A stretch of 8,783 nucleotides of DNA, from contig CAYOWC010000213.1 of NCBI GenBank assembly GCA_964407525.1, positions 1 to 8,783 on the forward strand. Direction: 5' to 3'. The notes under the pieces were generated by a model. That model did not search any database. It had not been told where the DNA came from and worked only from the letters and a program-made list of their open reading frames with translations. The stretch is from DUZB01 sp964407525 (lineage in GTDB: Bacteria; Desulfobacterota; DSM-4660; Desulfatiglandales; Desulfatiglandaceae). The translations under genes and the position numbers were made by a program. Shown here piece after piece: positions 1-5,676 of the stretch. Numbering within the stretch: the first letter of the stretch is position 1; every line of letters starts with the position of its first letter.

Positions 1-2
1 TT

Positions 3-89
3 CTGAAAAATTTTGCACAAACGAAGAAAATGATGGAACGTTTTACAAAAAAAGGAGGGTTGCGAAACCTTGCCTCTCTATTTGGATAG
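3..89 (+). CDS. ffh: Signal recognition particle protein Ffh, C-terminal end (partial)
   Basis: The window opens inside a gene whose last 28 codons read in the frame starting at base 3 and stop at TAG 87-89. The peptide contains NFAQTKKMMERFTKKGG, which resembles the end of the Ffh M domain, where a helix with a QTKKMMK-like stretch and a basic, glycine-rich tail is conserved. Ffh is the SRP GTPase that binds signal peptides and 4.5S RNA and delivers ribosomes to the membrane. The NG GTPase domain and most of the M domain lie upstream of the window. Position before rpsP matches the common ffh-rpsP order. Only a short tail is visible, so the call rests on this motif plus context. Confidence 0.85.
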   Translation: MKNFAQTKKMMERFTKKGGLRNLASLFG

Positions 90-126
90 AGCCATAAATC
101 ATGGGTCTGGGATTATTGTATCTCTT

Positions 127-294
127 AAAAGCTGCAATTAGCGGTTAGCCGTTAGCTATTAGCAGTACAAAGTCAGTGATTTACGGTCCGAAAGATTGGC
201 ATCAAAAAATGAAGTTCCAACATCGGAAACCGTCATGTAAATGTTTGGGATCTTTAAACTAACGGCTAATAGCTAAAAGCTAATTGCAGCTTTT
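127..294 (-). repeat. MITE-like inverted-repeat element, copy 1 (TTAGCNN heptads)
   Basis: This 168-bp element fills most of the ffh-rpsP gap. It begins with AAAAGCTGCAATTAGC and ends with the exact reverse complement, a 16-bp perfect terminal inverted repeat. Inside each end is a period-7 array with consensus TTAGCNN: units start at 138, 145, 152 and 159 on the left, and as GCTAA at 265, 272 and 279 on the right. Its reverse complement aligns along its whole length with the element at 7462-7631. The first 43 bases differ at only two positions, and the internal block 196-213 matches 17 of 18. I see no coding capacity and no clear target-site duplication. Strand is set so that copy 2 is +. Confidence 0.85.
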
Positions 295-345
295 AGGTAC
301 CTATAAATGAAACGAATAATTATAACAGGGGGTTAATACAAGCAG

Positions 346-609
346 ATGGCAGTTAGAATCCGATTAGCAAGAATGGGCGCCAAGAAAAAGCCTTTTTACC
401 GTTTGGTTGCGGCAGATTCAGAATCACCTCGGGATGGAAGATTCCTGGAAATTCTGGGGTATTATGACCCCATGAAGGAACCTGCTGAAGTAAAAGTGCA
501 CGGAGAAAAGGTGACCTACTGGCTTGAAAAAGGTGCGAAGATTTCCGGTTCAGCCAAGTCTATCCTGAAAAAAGAAGGGCTTTTAAAGCCTCAGCCGGCG
601 CCAAATTAA
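346..609 (+). CDS. rpsP: 30S ribosomal protein S16
   Basis: This 87-residue protein starts MAVRIRLARMGAKKKPFYRLV and continues with DSESPRDGRFLEILGYYDP, the signature N-terminal half of bacterial S16. Length is normal for the family (about 80-90). S16 binds 16S rRNA in the 5' and central domains and is needed early in 30S assembly. The ATG start is fixed by the conserved N-terminus. A G-rich stretch (GGGGG, 328-332) lies 13 bases upstream, rather far for a Shine-Dalgarno. It is the first complete gene of the ribosome-maturation operon and sits 51 bp after the inverted-repeat element, so its leader RNA may carry that element's hairpin if transcription comes from ffh. Confidence 0.98.
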   Translation: MAVRIRLARMGAKKKPFYRLVAADSESPRDGRFLEILGYYDPMKEPAEVKVHGEKVTYWLEKGAKISGSAKSILKKEGLLKPQPAPN

Positions 610-751
610 TACGAAGTTTATCCTGCTTTCCCGGATAATGTGCAAAAAGACAAAATCTCTCGGGATGATGCTCTGTGCTTTTCTTTAATATTCAAGCAGG
701 GGCCAAGTTGGTGAACACGGTTTTACAAAATCAGATGGGAGGTGAATCGGG
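610..751 (+). other. Intergenic spacer between rpsP and khpA
   Basis: These 142 bases hold no convincing gene. I see no strong terminator or consensus promoter. The only structure noted is a weak 5-bp hairpin (TATCC and GGATA around 618-636). The 3' end supplies the strong Shine-Dalgarno GGGAGGTG (737-744) of the next gene, seven bases before its ATG. Confidence 0.6.
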
Positions 752-982
752 ATGAAGGACTTAATTTCCTACATTGCCAAAGCGCTTGTGGATAGTCCGG
801 AAGAAGTTGGCGTTACTGAAATAGAGGGAGAACAAACCTCCGTTATTGAGTTGAAAGTTGCCAAGGACGATCTGGGCAAGGTCATAGGCAAACAGGGCCG
901 CACCGCGCGCGCTATGAGAACAATTCTCAGTGCAGCCTCCACGAAGATAAACAAACGATCTGTACTGGAGATAATTGAATAG
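752..982 (+). CDS. khpA: KhpA family KH-domain RNA-binding protein
   Basis: The 76-residue product is essentially one KH domain. The GxxG RNA-contact loop is seen as GKVIGKQGRTARAMRTIL at about residues 42-59, followed by a short C-terminal strand. Small KH proteins of this size in this position (between rpsP and rimM) are the KhpA/YlqC family, which in other bacteria pairs with KhpB/EloR or Jag and binds many RNAs. The partner is not in this window. The start is well supported by GGGAGGTG seven bases upstream. Its stop (980-982) lies two bases before the TTG proposed for rimM, so the two are probably translationally coupled. The specific RNA targets cannot be told from sequence. Confidence 0.93.
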   Translation: MKDLISYIAKALVDSPEEVGVTEIEGEQTSVIELKVAKDDLGKVIGKQGRTARAMRTILSAASTKINKRSVLEIIE

Positions 983-984
983 GT

Positions 985-1521
985 TTGGACCCAGACTCAT
1001 CTGGAAATTTGTTAGTGATAGGGAAAGTGGTGAAAGCCCATGGCCTCAAGGGTCTTTTAAAGGTCCTTTCTTATGCCCAATCGGAAGAAACTTTTCACAA
1101 TTCTGATGCTGTTTATTTAAAGAAAGAGGAGTGGGAAAAAGTCAGGGAATTCGAGCTTCTGTCTGTAACAGACTATAAAAACACGGTTTTGCTGGCCTTG
1201 GAAGGGGTTTCTTCCGTTGAAATGGCGGAGCGTTTAAGAGGATCGGAAGTCCTCATTGAAAAGGGCTCACTAGTTCGTGCGGATGATGAATATTTCTGGC
1301 ATGAATTGATTGGTTTGAAGGTCTTCTTGAATACAGGAGCCTATCTTGGCGATGTATCCAGCATAATCAGTGAAAAGGGTAACGATATTTATGTCGTAAG
1401 GAATGGGGATAAGGAATTGCCTATTCCTGCGACCCATGAGGTGGTGCGGAAGATTGATCTTGAAACCGGAACAATGATCGTTCGTCCTCTGGAGGGAATG
1501 TTTGATTTGAATGAGGTTTGA
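985..1521 (+). CDS. rimM: Ribosome maturation factor RimM
   Basis: RimM binds ribosomal protein S19 in the 30S head and helps late 16S rRNA maturation. The 178-residue product shows both expected parts. The N-terminal RimM barrel carries IGKVVKAHGLKG (residues 12-23) and GVSSVEMAERLRG (74-86). The C-terminal PRC barrel begins with FWHELIG (104-110) and ends ELPIPATHEVV...VRPLEGMFDL. Length is typical. I chose the TTG at 985 because no ATG exists before the conserved core; GTG at 1015 would remove the residues just before IGKV. The nearest purine run (GGAG, 967-970) is 14 bases away, so initiation may depend on coupling with khpA. The 3' end overlaps trmD by 11 bases. Confidence 0.95.
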   Translation: MDPDSSGNLLVIGKVVKAHGLKGLLKVLSYAQSEETFHNSDAVYLKKEEWEKVREFELLSVTDYKNTVLLALEGVSSVEMAERLRGSEVLIEKGSLVRADDEYFWHELIGLKVFLNTGAYLGDVSSIISEKGNDIYVVRNGDKELPIPATHEVVRKIDLETGTMIVRPLEGMFDLNEV

Positions 1522-2230
1522 TGTCCTTACCATATTCCCTGGAATGTTTGCAGGCTACCTGAATGAAGGATTGCTGGGAAAGGCAATCACAAAAGGTCTT
1601 GTAGATATACGACTGGTAGATATACGCGACTTTGCCGAAGGACCGCACAGGACAACAGATGATCGTCCCTATGGCGGAGGAGAGGGGATGGTTATGAAAC
1701 CGGAACCCATATTCGAGGCGGTCGAATCGGTTGAACGGGTAAGTGGTCGAAGTCTCGTTATCCTTCTAAGTCCCCAGGGGGTACCCTTCAAGCAATCTGA
1801 GGCCTGGAAACTTGCGGAACTGGATCAGGTCATTATGGTTTGTGGAAGGTATGAAGGAATTGATGAGCGGGTTCGGATGACCTGCATTGATCGGGAACTT
1901 TCCATTGGGGATTATGTCCTGAATGGTGGAGAGGTGGGTGCCATGGTCATTATTGATTCCGTCAGCCGGCTGATACCAGGGGTTCTCGGTGGTGAACGGT
2001 CGACTATAGAAGATTCGTTCGAAGAAGGGCTTTTGGAATATCCCCAATATACCAGACCCAGGATTTTCAGGGAAAAAGAGGTCCCTGAAGTGTTGTTATC
2101 TGGAAATCATGAGCGGATTCGCAAGTGGCGCAGGGCAGAGTCTTTGAGAAGGACTCTTGAAAGAAGGCCGGATCTGTTGCCTGAAGCGGAACTTACGGAT
2201 CAGGACAAAATGTTTTTATCGGAAATGTGA
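1511..2230 (+). CDS. trmD: tRNA (guanine-37-N1)-methyltransferase TrmD
   Basis: TrmD uses S-adenosylmethionine to make m1G37 next to the anticodon of tRNAs, preventing +1 frameshifting. All trefoil-knot (SPOUT) landmarks are present in 239 residues: LLSPQG (85-90), CGRYEGIDERV (111-121), SIGDYVLNGGE (131-141) and RLIPGVLG (153-160). Asp168 in IEDSF matches the family's catalytic aspartate, and YTRPRIF plus GNHERIRKWRR mark the C-terminal tRNA-binding part. The ATG overlaps the end of rimM by 11 bases. GGAGGG (1491-1496) lies 14 bases upstream. The stop overlaps the GTG of the next gene (GTGA), so three consecutive genes appear translationally coupled. Confidence 0.98.
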   Translation: MRFDVLTIFPGMFAGYLNEGLLGKAITKGLVDIRLVDIRDFAEGPHRTTDDRPYGGGEGMVMKPEPIFEAVESVERVSGRSLVILLSPQGVPFKQSEAWKLAELDQVIMVCGRYEGIDERVRMTCIDRELSIGDYVLNGGEVGAMVIIDSVSRLIPGVLGGERSTIEDSFEEGLLEYPQYTRPRIFREKEVPEVLLSGNHERIRKWRRAESLRRTLERRPDLLPEAELTDQDKMFLSEM

Positions 2231-2793
2231 AGGGTTCAAAATTGCATCTTTACACAGGGCTCATCCATTATCCTGTTTACAATAGAAACTCACAGAAAAT
2301 TGCCTCTTCCATAACGACGCTGGATATTCATGACTTGGCCCGGCTTGCAAGAACTTACAGTGTTGAGAGCGTTTTTATTGTTACGCCCTTGGAAGATCAG
2401 CAGGAAATTGCGGCCCAGGTTGTAAAACATTGGTTAACAGGATATGGCGCGTCATATAATGAAGACAGAAAGAAAGCCATTGACCTCGTGGCTATTGTAC
2501 CATCCCTGGAAGAGGTTGTTGCTGCTGTAAAAAGAAACGAAGGTCAAGCGCCATTGGTTATTGCAACCGATGCGAGAGAGCAGGAGAAACGCTACCTGTC
2601 CTATTCCGATGCAAGAAGAATAATTGAGGAAGACAGGGTCGTTTTGTTGTTGTTCGGAACAGCATGGGGCCTTCATGATGAACTCCTGGAAACAGTCGAT
2701 TATGTGTTAGCCCCCATACCTGGTCGGAACGGATACAATCACCTGTCGGTCAGGGCGGCAGCCGCCATCATTATGGATCGACTTGCAGGCAGG
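2227..2793 (+). CDS. SPOUT-type RNA methyltransferase (PF09936-like), truncated by gap
   Basis: The 189 visible codons start at GTG 2227, which overlaps the trmD stop by four bases. The protein looks like the small SAM-dependent RNA methyltransferase family found beside trmD in deltaproteobacteria, Aquificae and relatives (PF09936-like). Seen motifs are YTGLIHYPVYN (9-19), TLDIHDLARLARTY (31-44), LLLFGTAWGL (140-149) and GYNHLSVRAAAAIIMDRL near the end. The knot-forming C-terminal part is therefore present, and the usual family length is about 185-190, so at most a few residues and the stop are hidden by the N run. The modified nucleotide is not established for this protein; tRNA is a guess from the neighbour. 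The frame stays open after the Ns by chance only. Confidence 0.88.
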
Positions 2794-2893
2794 NNNNNNN
2801 NNNNNNNNNNNNNNNNNNNNNNNNNNNNNNNNNNNNNNNNNNNNNNNNNNNNNNNNNNNNNNNNNNNNNNNNNNNNNNNNNNNNNNNNNNNNN
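2794..2893. other. Assembly gap (100 N)
   Basis: Exactly 100 N, a conventional filler for a scaffold join of unknown size. It removes the stop codon of the SPOUT methyltransferase and part of the spacer before rplS. The sequence resumes directly in a period-8 repeat, which suggests that a repeat longer than the reads broke the assembly here. Confidence 0.97.
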
Positions 2894-2917
2894 GCAGAGG
2901 CGCAAAGACGCAGAGAA
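2894..2917. repeat. Period-8 degenerate repeat (GCAGAGGC type)
   Basis: Immediately after the gap three 8-base units stand in tandem: GCAGAGGC, GCAAAGAC and GCAGAGAA, followed by an A-rich run. The array may continue into the gap. I recognise GCAGAGGCGCAAAG-type strings as a dispersed intergenic repeat seen in many environmental bacterial genomes; that is memory, not a search. No gene overlaps it. Confidence 0.7.
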
Positions 2918-3011
2918 AAAAAGTCGTAAAAACATCCAGTATTCAAATTTTGGGGAATTCAGATACATAGGCTTCCTCGTTTCCGAAGGATTGTTCGCAC
3001 AAAGAATAGAG

Positions 3012-3038
3012 CTGTGTAATCTGTGAAATCCGTGCCAA
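3012..3038. repeat. Period-9 degenerate repeat (CTGTGTAAT type)
   Basis: Three 9-base units follow each other: CTGTGTAAT, CTGTGAAAT and CCGTGCCAA. It lies eight bases before the period-7 array and is of the same degenerate-tandem kind but a different unit and period. The flanking 2918-3011 shows no gene or promoter that I can support. Confidence 0.65.
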
Positions 3039-3045
3039 AAAAATG

Positions 3046-3087
3046 AACCACGACGAACCAAGCACCAAAAACGAAACACGAAGGAGC
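3046..3087. repeat. Period-7 degenerate repeat ending in the rplS Shine-Dalgarno
   Basis: Six 7-base units fit one register: AACCACG, ACGAACC, AAGCACC, AAAAACG, AAACACG and AAGGAGC. A is fixed at positions 1 and 5, and C dominates position 6. The last unit holds AAGGAG (3081-3086), which stands seven bases before the rplS ATG and serves as its ribosome binding site. Confidence 0.65.
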
Positions 3088-3093
3088 AAAAAA

Positions 3094-3438
3094 ATGAATA
3101 TAATGGAAATGCTCGAAAAGGAGCAAATGCGCGGTGATCTCCCAAACTTCACGTCTGGGGACACCGTTAAGGTACATGCCAGGATCAAAGAAGGGGAAAA
3201 AGAACGAATCCAGGTGTTTCAAGGGGTTGTTATCAGAAAACGAAACGGAACTACCGGGGCCACATTTACGGTCAGAAAAATTTCTTATGGGATAGGGGTA
3301 GAGCGAATTTTTCCTTTTCATTCCCCCCTTATTGATAAAGTGGAAGTGGTAAGCAGGGGTAAGGTCAGACGATCTCGTCTGTATTATTTGCGGAAACTGA
3401 GAGGAAAGGCTGCTAGAATAAAAGAAAAGAGATATTAA
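3094..3438 (+). CDS. rplS: 50S ribosomal protein L19
   Basis: The 114-residue product matches bacterial L19 throughout: an N-terminal MLEKEQMRGDLPNFTSGDTVKV-like region, then RIQVFQGVVI, TFTVRKISYGIGVERIFP, SPLIDKVEV and the basic RRSRLYYLRKLRGKAARIKE end. L19 sits at the interface of the 30S and 50S subunits. I place the start at ATG 3094, seven bases after AAGGAG (3081-3086). An in-frame ATG at 3043 would add 17 residues encoded by repeat DNA and has no ribosome binding site. The trmD-rplS order is kept, with the SPOUT methyltransferase gene and the repeat-filled spacer between them. No clear promoter was found, but part of the spacer is missing. Confidence 0.97.
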   Translation: MNIMEMLEKEQMRGDLPNFTSGDTVKVHARIKEGEKERIQVFQGVVIRKRNGTTGATFTVRKISYGIGVERIFPFHSPLIDKVEVVSRGKVRRSRLYYLRKLRGKAARIKEKRY

Positions 3439-3497
3439 TCCCTGGAGAAAGGCCTCAAAGACAGCAAACCCACAGCTATTTCAAGAGAAAAGAGGAC

Positions 3498-4145
3498 GTG
3501 CTCCCTCCTGAAAATCTGAATCTTTTTCCAGAAAATGCTTTCCGTGTGCCTGACAGATCTACCTTCTATGAAGAGGCTGCACGGGGGGCGGGGTTTTCTG
3601 TGATTGCGGGGGTTGATGAGGTTGGCCGGGGGCCTCTTGCAGGGCCTGTTGTTGCTGCTGCGGTTATTCTGCCTGAAGGCGTTCTTCTCACGGGAGTGAA
3701 AGATTCCAAGCAGATGACGCCAAGGTCGCGAGAGAAGGCGTTCAAAATCATCTGTCGTGAGGCACTGTCTGCAAAGATTGGTGTGGTTTCCTGGGGGTAT
3801 ATAGATCGTTTCAACATCCTCAAGGCGTCTCTTGAAGCCATGGCGCGTGCTGTCCAATCCCTTGATCCACAGCCTGGATTTCTGCTCATCGATGGAATTC
3901 ATCCGGTTTCATTACCCATCCCCCAGCAATGTCTGAAAAAGGGTGACCAGATCAGTCTAAGCATCTCTGCCGCTTCCATAGTTGCCAAGGTGTATCGAGA
4001 CAGCATTATGACGGCATACCATGATGCTTACCCAGTATACGGTTTTGCCCAAAACAAAGGATACGGGACGTCTAAACATCTCGAGGCACTAAAAAAGAAT
4101 GGCCCAAGCCCAATTCATCGCCTGACATTCAACAGGGTATTATAA
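3498..4145 (+). CDS. rnhB: Ribonuclease HII
   Basis: RNase HII cuts RNA in RNA-DNA hybrids and starts removal of single ribonucleotides misincorporated into DNA. In 215 residues I see GVDEVGRGPLAGPVVAAAVIL (38-58, with Asp40 and Glu41), VKDSKQMTP (67-75), LLIDG (129-133, Asp132), KKGDQIS (147-153, Asp150) and the SAASIVAKVYRD helix (157-168). The four acidic metal ligands D-E-D-D are therefore all present, with the usual 18-residue step between the last two. YGFAQNKGYGT follows. GTG 3498 is the first possible start; GAGG (3492-3495) sits only two bases before it, so GTG 3546 is a less likely alternative. It lies 59 bp after rplS and abuts yraN. Confidence 0.96.
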   Translation: MLPPENLNLFPENAFRVPDRSTFYEEAARGAGFSVIAGVDEVGRGPLAGPVVAAAVILPEGVLLTGVKDSKQMTPRSREKAFKIICREALSAKIGVVSWGYIDRFNILKASLEAMARAVQSLDPQPGFLLIDGIHPVSLPIPQQCLKKGDQISLSISAASIVAKVYRDSIMTAYHDAYPVYGFAQNKGYGTSKHLEALKKNGPSPIHRLTFNRVL

Positions 4146-4514
4146 TTGACAAAAGAGAGGCTTGAACTCGGACATCTCGGAGAGAAAATGGCGCTTAAGG
4201 AAGTCCGGCGTCTTGGTTATAAAGAGATTGAGCGCAATTACCGATGCCCTTTAGGGGAAGTGGATCTTATTGCAAAAGATGGAGATACGCTGGTTTTTAT
4301 AGAAATAAAGACCAGGAAGGGTCGGTCTCTCGATTACGCCAAAGAGGCGGTGAATGAGAGGAAGCAAAGGCAGATTTCAAAAGTGGCATTGACCTACATG
4401 AAAAACAAAAAATGCTTTGGAGTAAAGGCGAGATTCGACGTTGTGGCGGTCTCCCTAGGCCGGGGTAAGCCGGAACTTGAAGTCATAAAAAATGCATTTG
4501 AATTGGCTTATTAA
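4146..4514 (+). CDS. yraN: YraN/UPF0102 family nuclease-fold protein
   Basis: This 122-residue protein has the UPF0102 pattern: LGHLGEKMALKEVRRLGYKEIERNYR at the N-terminus, GEVDLIAKDG (37-46), LVFIEIKTRKG (49-59) and ARFDVVAV (95-102). The GE-D...E-K arrangement (Glu38, Asp40, Glu53, Lys55) resembles the active site of restriction-endonuclease-like folds and Holliday junction resolvases. The cellular role is not well established, though such genes often sit next to rnhB. The start is TTG at 4146, directly after the rnhB stop, with AGGG (4134-4137) eight bases upstream. Its stop is immediately followed by the rsmI ATG, so rnhB-yraN-rsmI form a gapless unit. Confidence 0.93.
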   Translation: MTKERLELGHLGEKMALKEVRRLGYKEIERNYRCPLGEVDLIAKDGDTLVFIEIKTRKGRSLDYAKEAVNERKQRQISKVALTYMKNKKCFGVKARFDVVAVSLGRGKPELEVIKNAFELAY

Positions 4515-5399
4515 ATGGGAAACCCCGAATCAGCCGAGATAAGTGACCAGGCAGGCCTCCTGTACATGGTTGCAACACCTCTGGGAAACATGGATGACAT
4601 TACATTACGCGCCTTGAAAATCCTGAGAAGCGTTGATTTGATTGCTGCGGAAAATGTAACAAGAACCAGGGGGCTCTGCCGGCACCATGAAATACGGGTA
4701 CGAATAACCAAATACAATGAACACAACAGGGCGAGAAAGGCACGAGAACTCACGGACAAGCTGAAATCCGGGGAGAACGTCGCGCTGGTAACCGATGCTG
4801 GAACTCCAGGCATTTCTGATCCCGGCGCGTATCTCACGTGCAAGGTCGCTGAGGAAGGGATCCAAGTTATTCCCGTTCCTGGTGCTTCTGCAGTTGTGTC
4901 TGCTCTTTCCATATCGGGAATGTCGGCTGGTGCCTTTGTTTTCGTTGGATTTCTGCCAAACAAAAGAGGGAAGAGACGACAGGAATTGACGAATATTGCT
5001 TCCGAAAAGCGGACACTGGTTTTCTTTGAAGCACCCCATCGTATGGTGGCCATGCTTACGGACCTGCGTGATATTCTGGGGGACAGGCCAATGGTCATGG
5101 TCCGTGAGATGACCAAGGTTTTTGAAGAGATTAAAAGGGGTTGTATTGGCAGTATCCTCGAAACCCTTGAATCTCGTGAAATCAGAGGCGAATTTACCCT
5201 GGTGGTATCCGGCAGTGAGGAGGCGGAAACTCCCCGGAAATTAAGCAAACAGGCTATGAAAAAGATCGATGCCCTGCTTGAAGAGAGCAGTAAATCCGTA
5301 AGGGATATTGCTGAAAGCATTGCTATGGAAGAGGGAATTTCCTACAGACGGGTATATAAAGAATGTATTTCGAGAAAAAATGCACTCGATAAATCTTAG
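4515..5399 (+). CDS. rsmI: 16S rRNA (cytidine-1402-2'-O)-methyltransferase RsmI
   Basis: RsmI adds the 2'-O-methyl group to C1402 in the 16S rRNA decoding centre. The 294-residue product has the tetrapyrrole-methylase-type fold: LYMVATPLGNMDDITLRAL (16-34), VTDAGTPGISDPG (92-104), VIPVPGASAVVSAL, FVFVGFLPNKRGKRRQEL, FFEAPHRM and MVREMTKVFEEI. A C-terminal helical tail of about 50 residues follows RGEFTLVVSG. One family block is unusual: the near-invariant EDTR after the second strand reads ENVT here (within AAENVTRTRGLC, 50-61). The ATG directly follows the yraN stop with no clear Shine-Dalgarno, so it is probably coupled. HPr begins four bases after its stop. Confidence 0.96.
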   Translation: MGNPESAEISDQAGLLYMVATPLGNMDDITLRALKILRSVDLIAAENVTRTRGLCRHHEIRVRITKYNEHNRARKARELTDKLKSGENVALVTDAGTPGISDPGAYLTCKVAEEGIQVIPVPGASAVVSALSISGMSAGAFVFVGFLPNKRGKRRQELTNIASEKRTLVFFEAPHRMVAMLTDLRDILGDRPMVMVREMTKVFEEIKRGCIGSILETLESREIRGEFTLVVSGSEEAETPRKLSKQAMKKIDALLEESSKSVRDIAESIAMEEGISYRRVYKECISRKNALDKS

Positions 5400-5403
5400 T
5401 TTT

Positions 5404-5676
5404 ATGGAAGCAATAAGAAAACTCACGATAAGAAACAGCCTGGGACTTCATGCGCGGGCAGCCGGAAAGATCGTGGAACTTGGTAAACAGTATAAATCGC
5501 ACTTGATTCTCAAAAAAAACGGACAGGAAGTGGACGGTTCCAGCATTCTGTCCATATTGACACTTTCATGCCCGAAGGGTACGGAAATGCAAGCGAGAAT
5601 TACTGGTGAGGACTCAGAGGATTTCATGGAAACACTCTCCCGATTGTTTGAACAGCGTTTTGGAGAAGAAAGATGA
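5404..5676 (+). CDS. HPr family phosphocarrier protein
   Basis: HPr relays phosphate from enzyme I to EIIA proteins. In 90 residues I see LTIRNSLGLHARAAGKIVEL, with His16 as the phosphorylation site, and VDGSSILSILTL, where Ser47 aligns with the regulatory serine (Ser46) used by HPr kinase. The length fits (85-90). I chose ATG 5404, which gives the usual short N-terminus; ATG 5380 would add eight residues inside the rsmI end. Neither has a good ribosome binding site, so coupling to rsmI is likely. The stop overlaps ptsI as ATGA. No sugar-specific EII gene or HPr kinase is in the window, so whether the relay is for transport or regulation is open. Confidence 0.95.
   Translation: MEAIRKLTIRNSLGLHARAAGKIVELGKQYKSHLILKKNGQEVDGSSILSILTLSCPKGTEMQARITGEDSEDFMETLSRLFEQRFGEER

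Noticed and set aside
127..294. Target-site duplication flanking the inverted-repeat elements
   Set aside because: I compared the flanks of both copies (CTCTT / AGGTA and GAACCC / AGGAGG) and found no convincing direct repeat; insertion may be old or without duplication.
284..307. Promoter for rpsP using TTGCAG in the element's end and TATAAA downstream
   Set aside because: The spacer is only 12 bp and the -35 match is poor, so I do not report it as a promoter.
2894..2970. Continuation of the methyltransferase reading frame after the N run
   Set aside because: The frame across an unknown-size gap is arbitrary; the resumed codons are repeat DNA and the protein is already near its family length at 2793.
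2894..3087. Tandem units as a CRISPR array
   Set aside because: Units are 7-9 bases with no unique spacers and no cas genes nearby.
3043..3093. An upstream in-frame ATG that would give L19 a 17-residue N-terminal extension
   Set aside because: The extension is encoded by the period-7 repeat, is unlike any L19 N-terminus, and has no ribosome binding site, whereas ATG 3094 has AAGGAG at seven bases.
4511..5320. Long open frame antisense to rsmI
   Set aside because: It lies wholly opposite a gene with all RsmI motifs, is rich in serine and arginine, and has no recognisable domain; it is a shadow frame.
5308..5403. Longer HPr starting inside rsmI
   Set aside because: The extra 32 residues overlap the rsmI end, resemble no HPr, and ATG 5404 gives the normal length with the phospho-histidine at residue 16.
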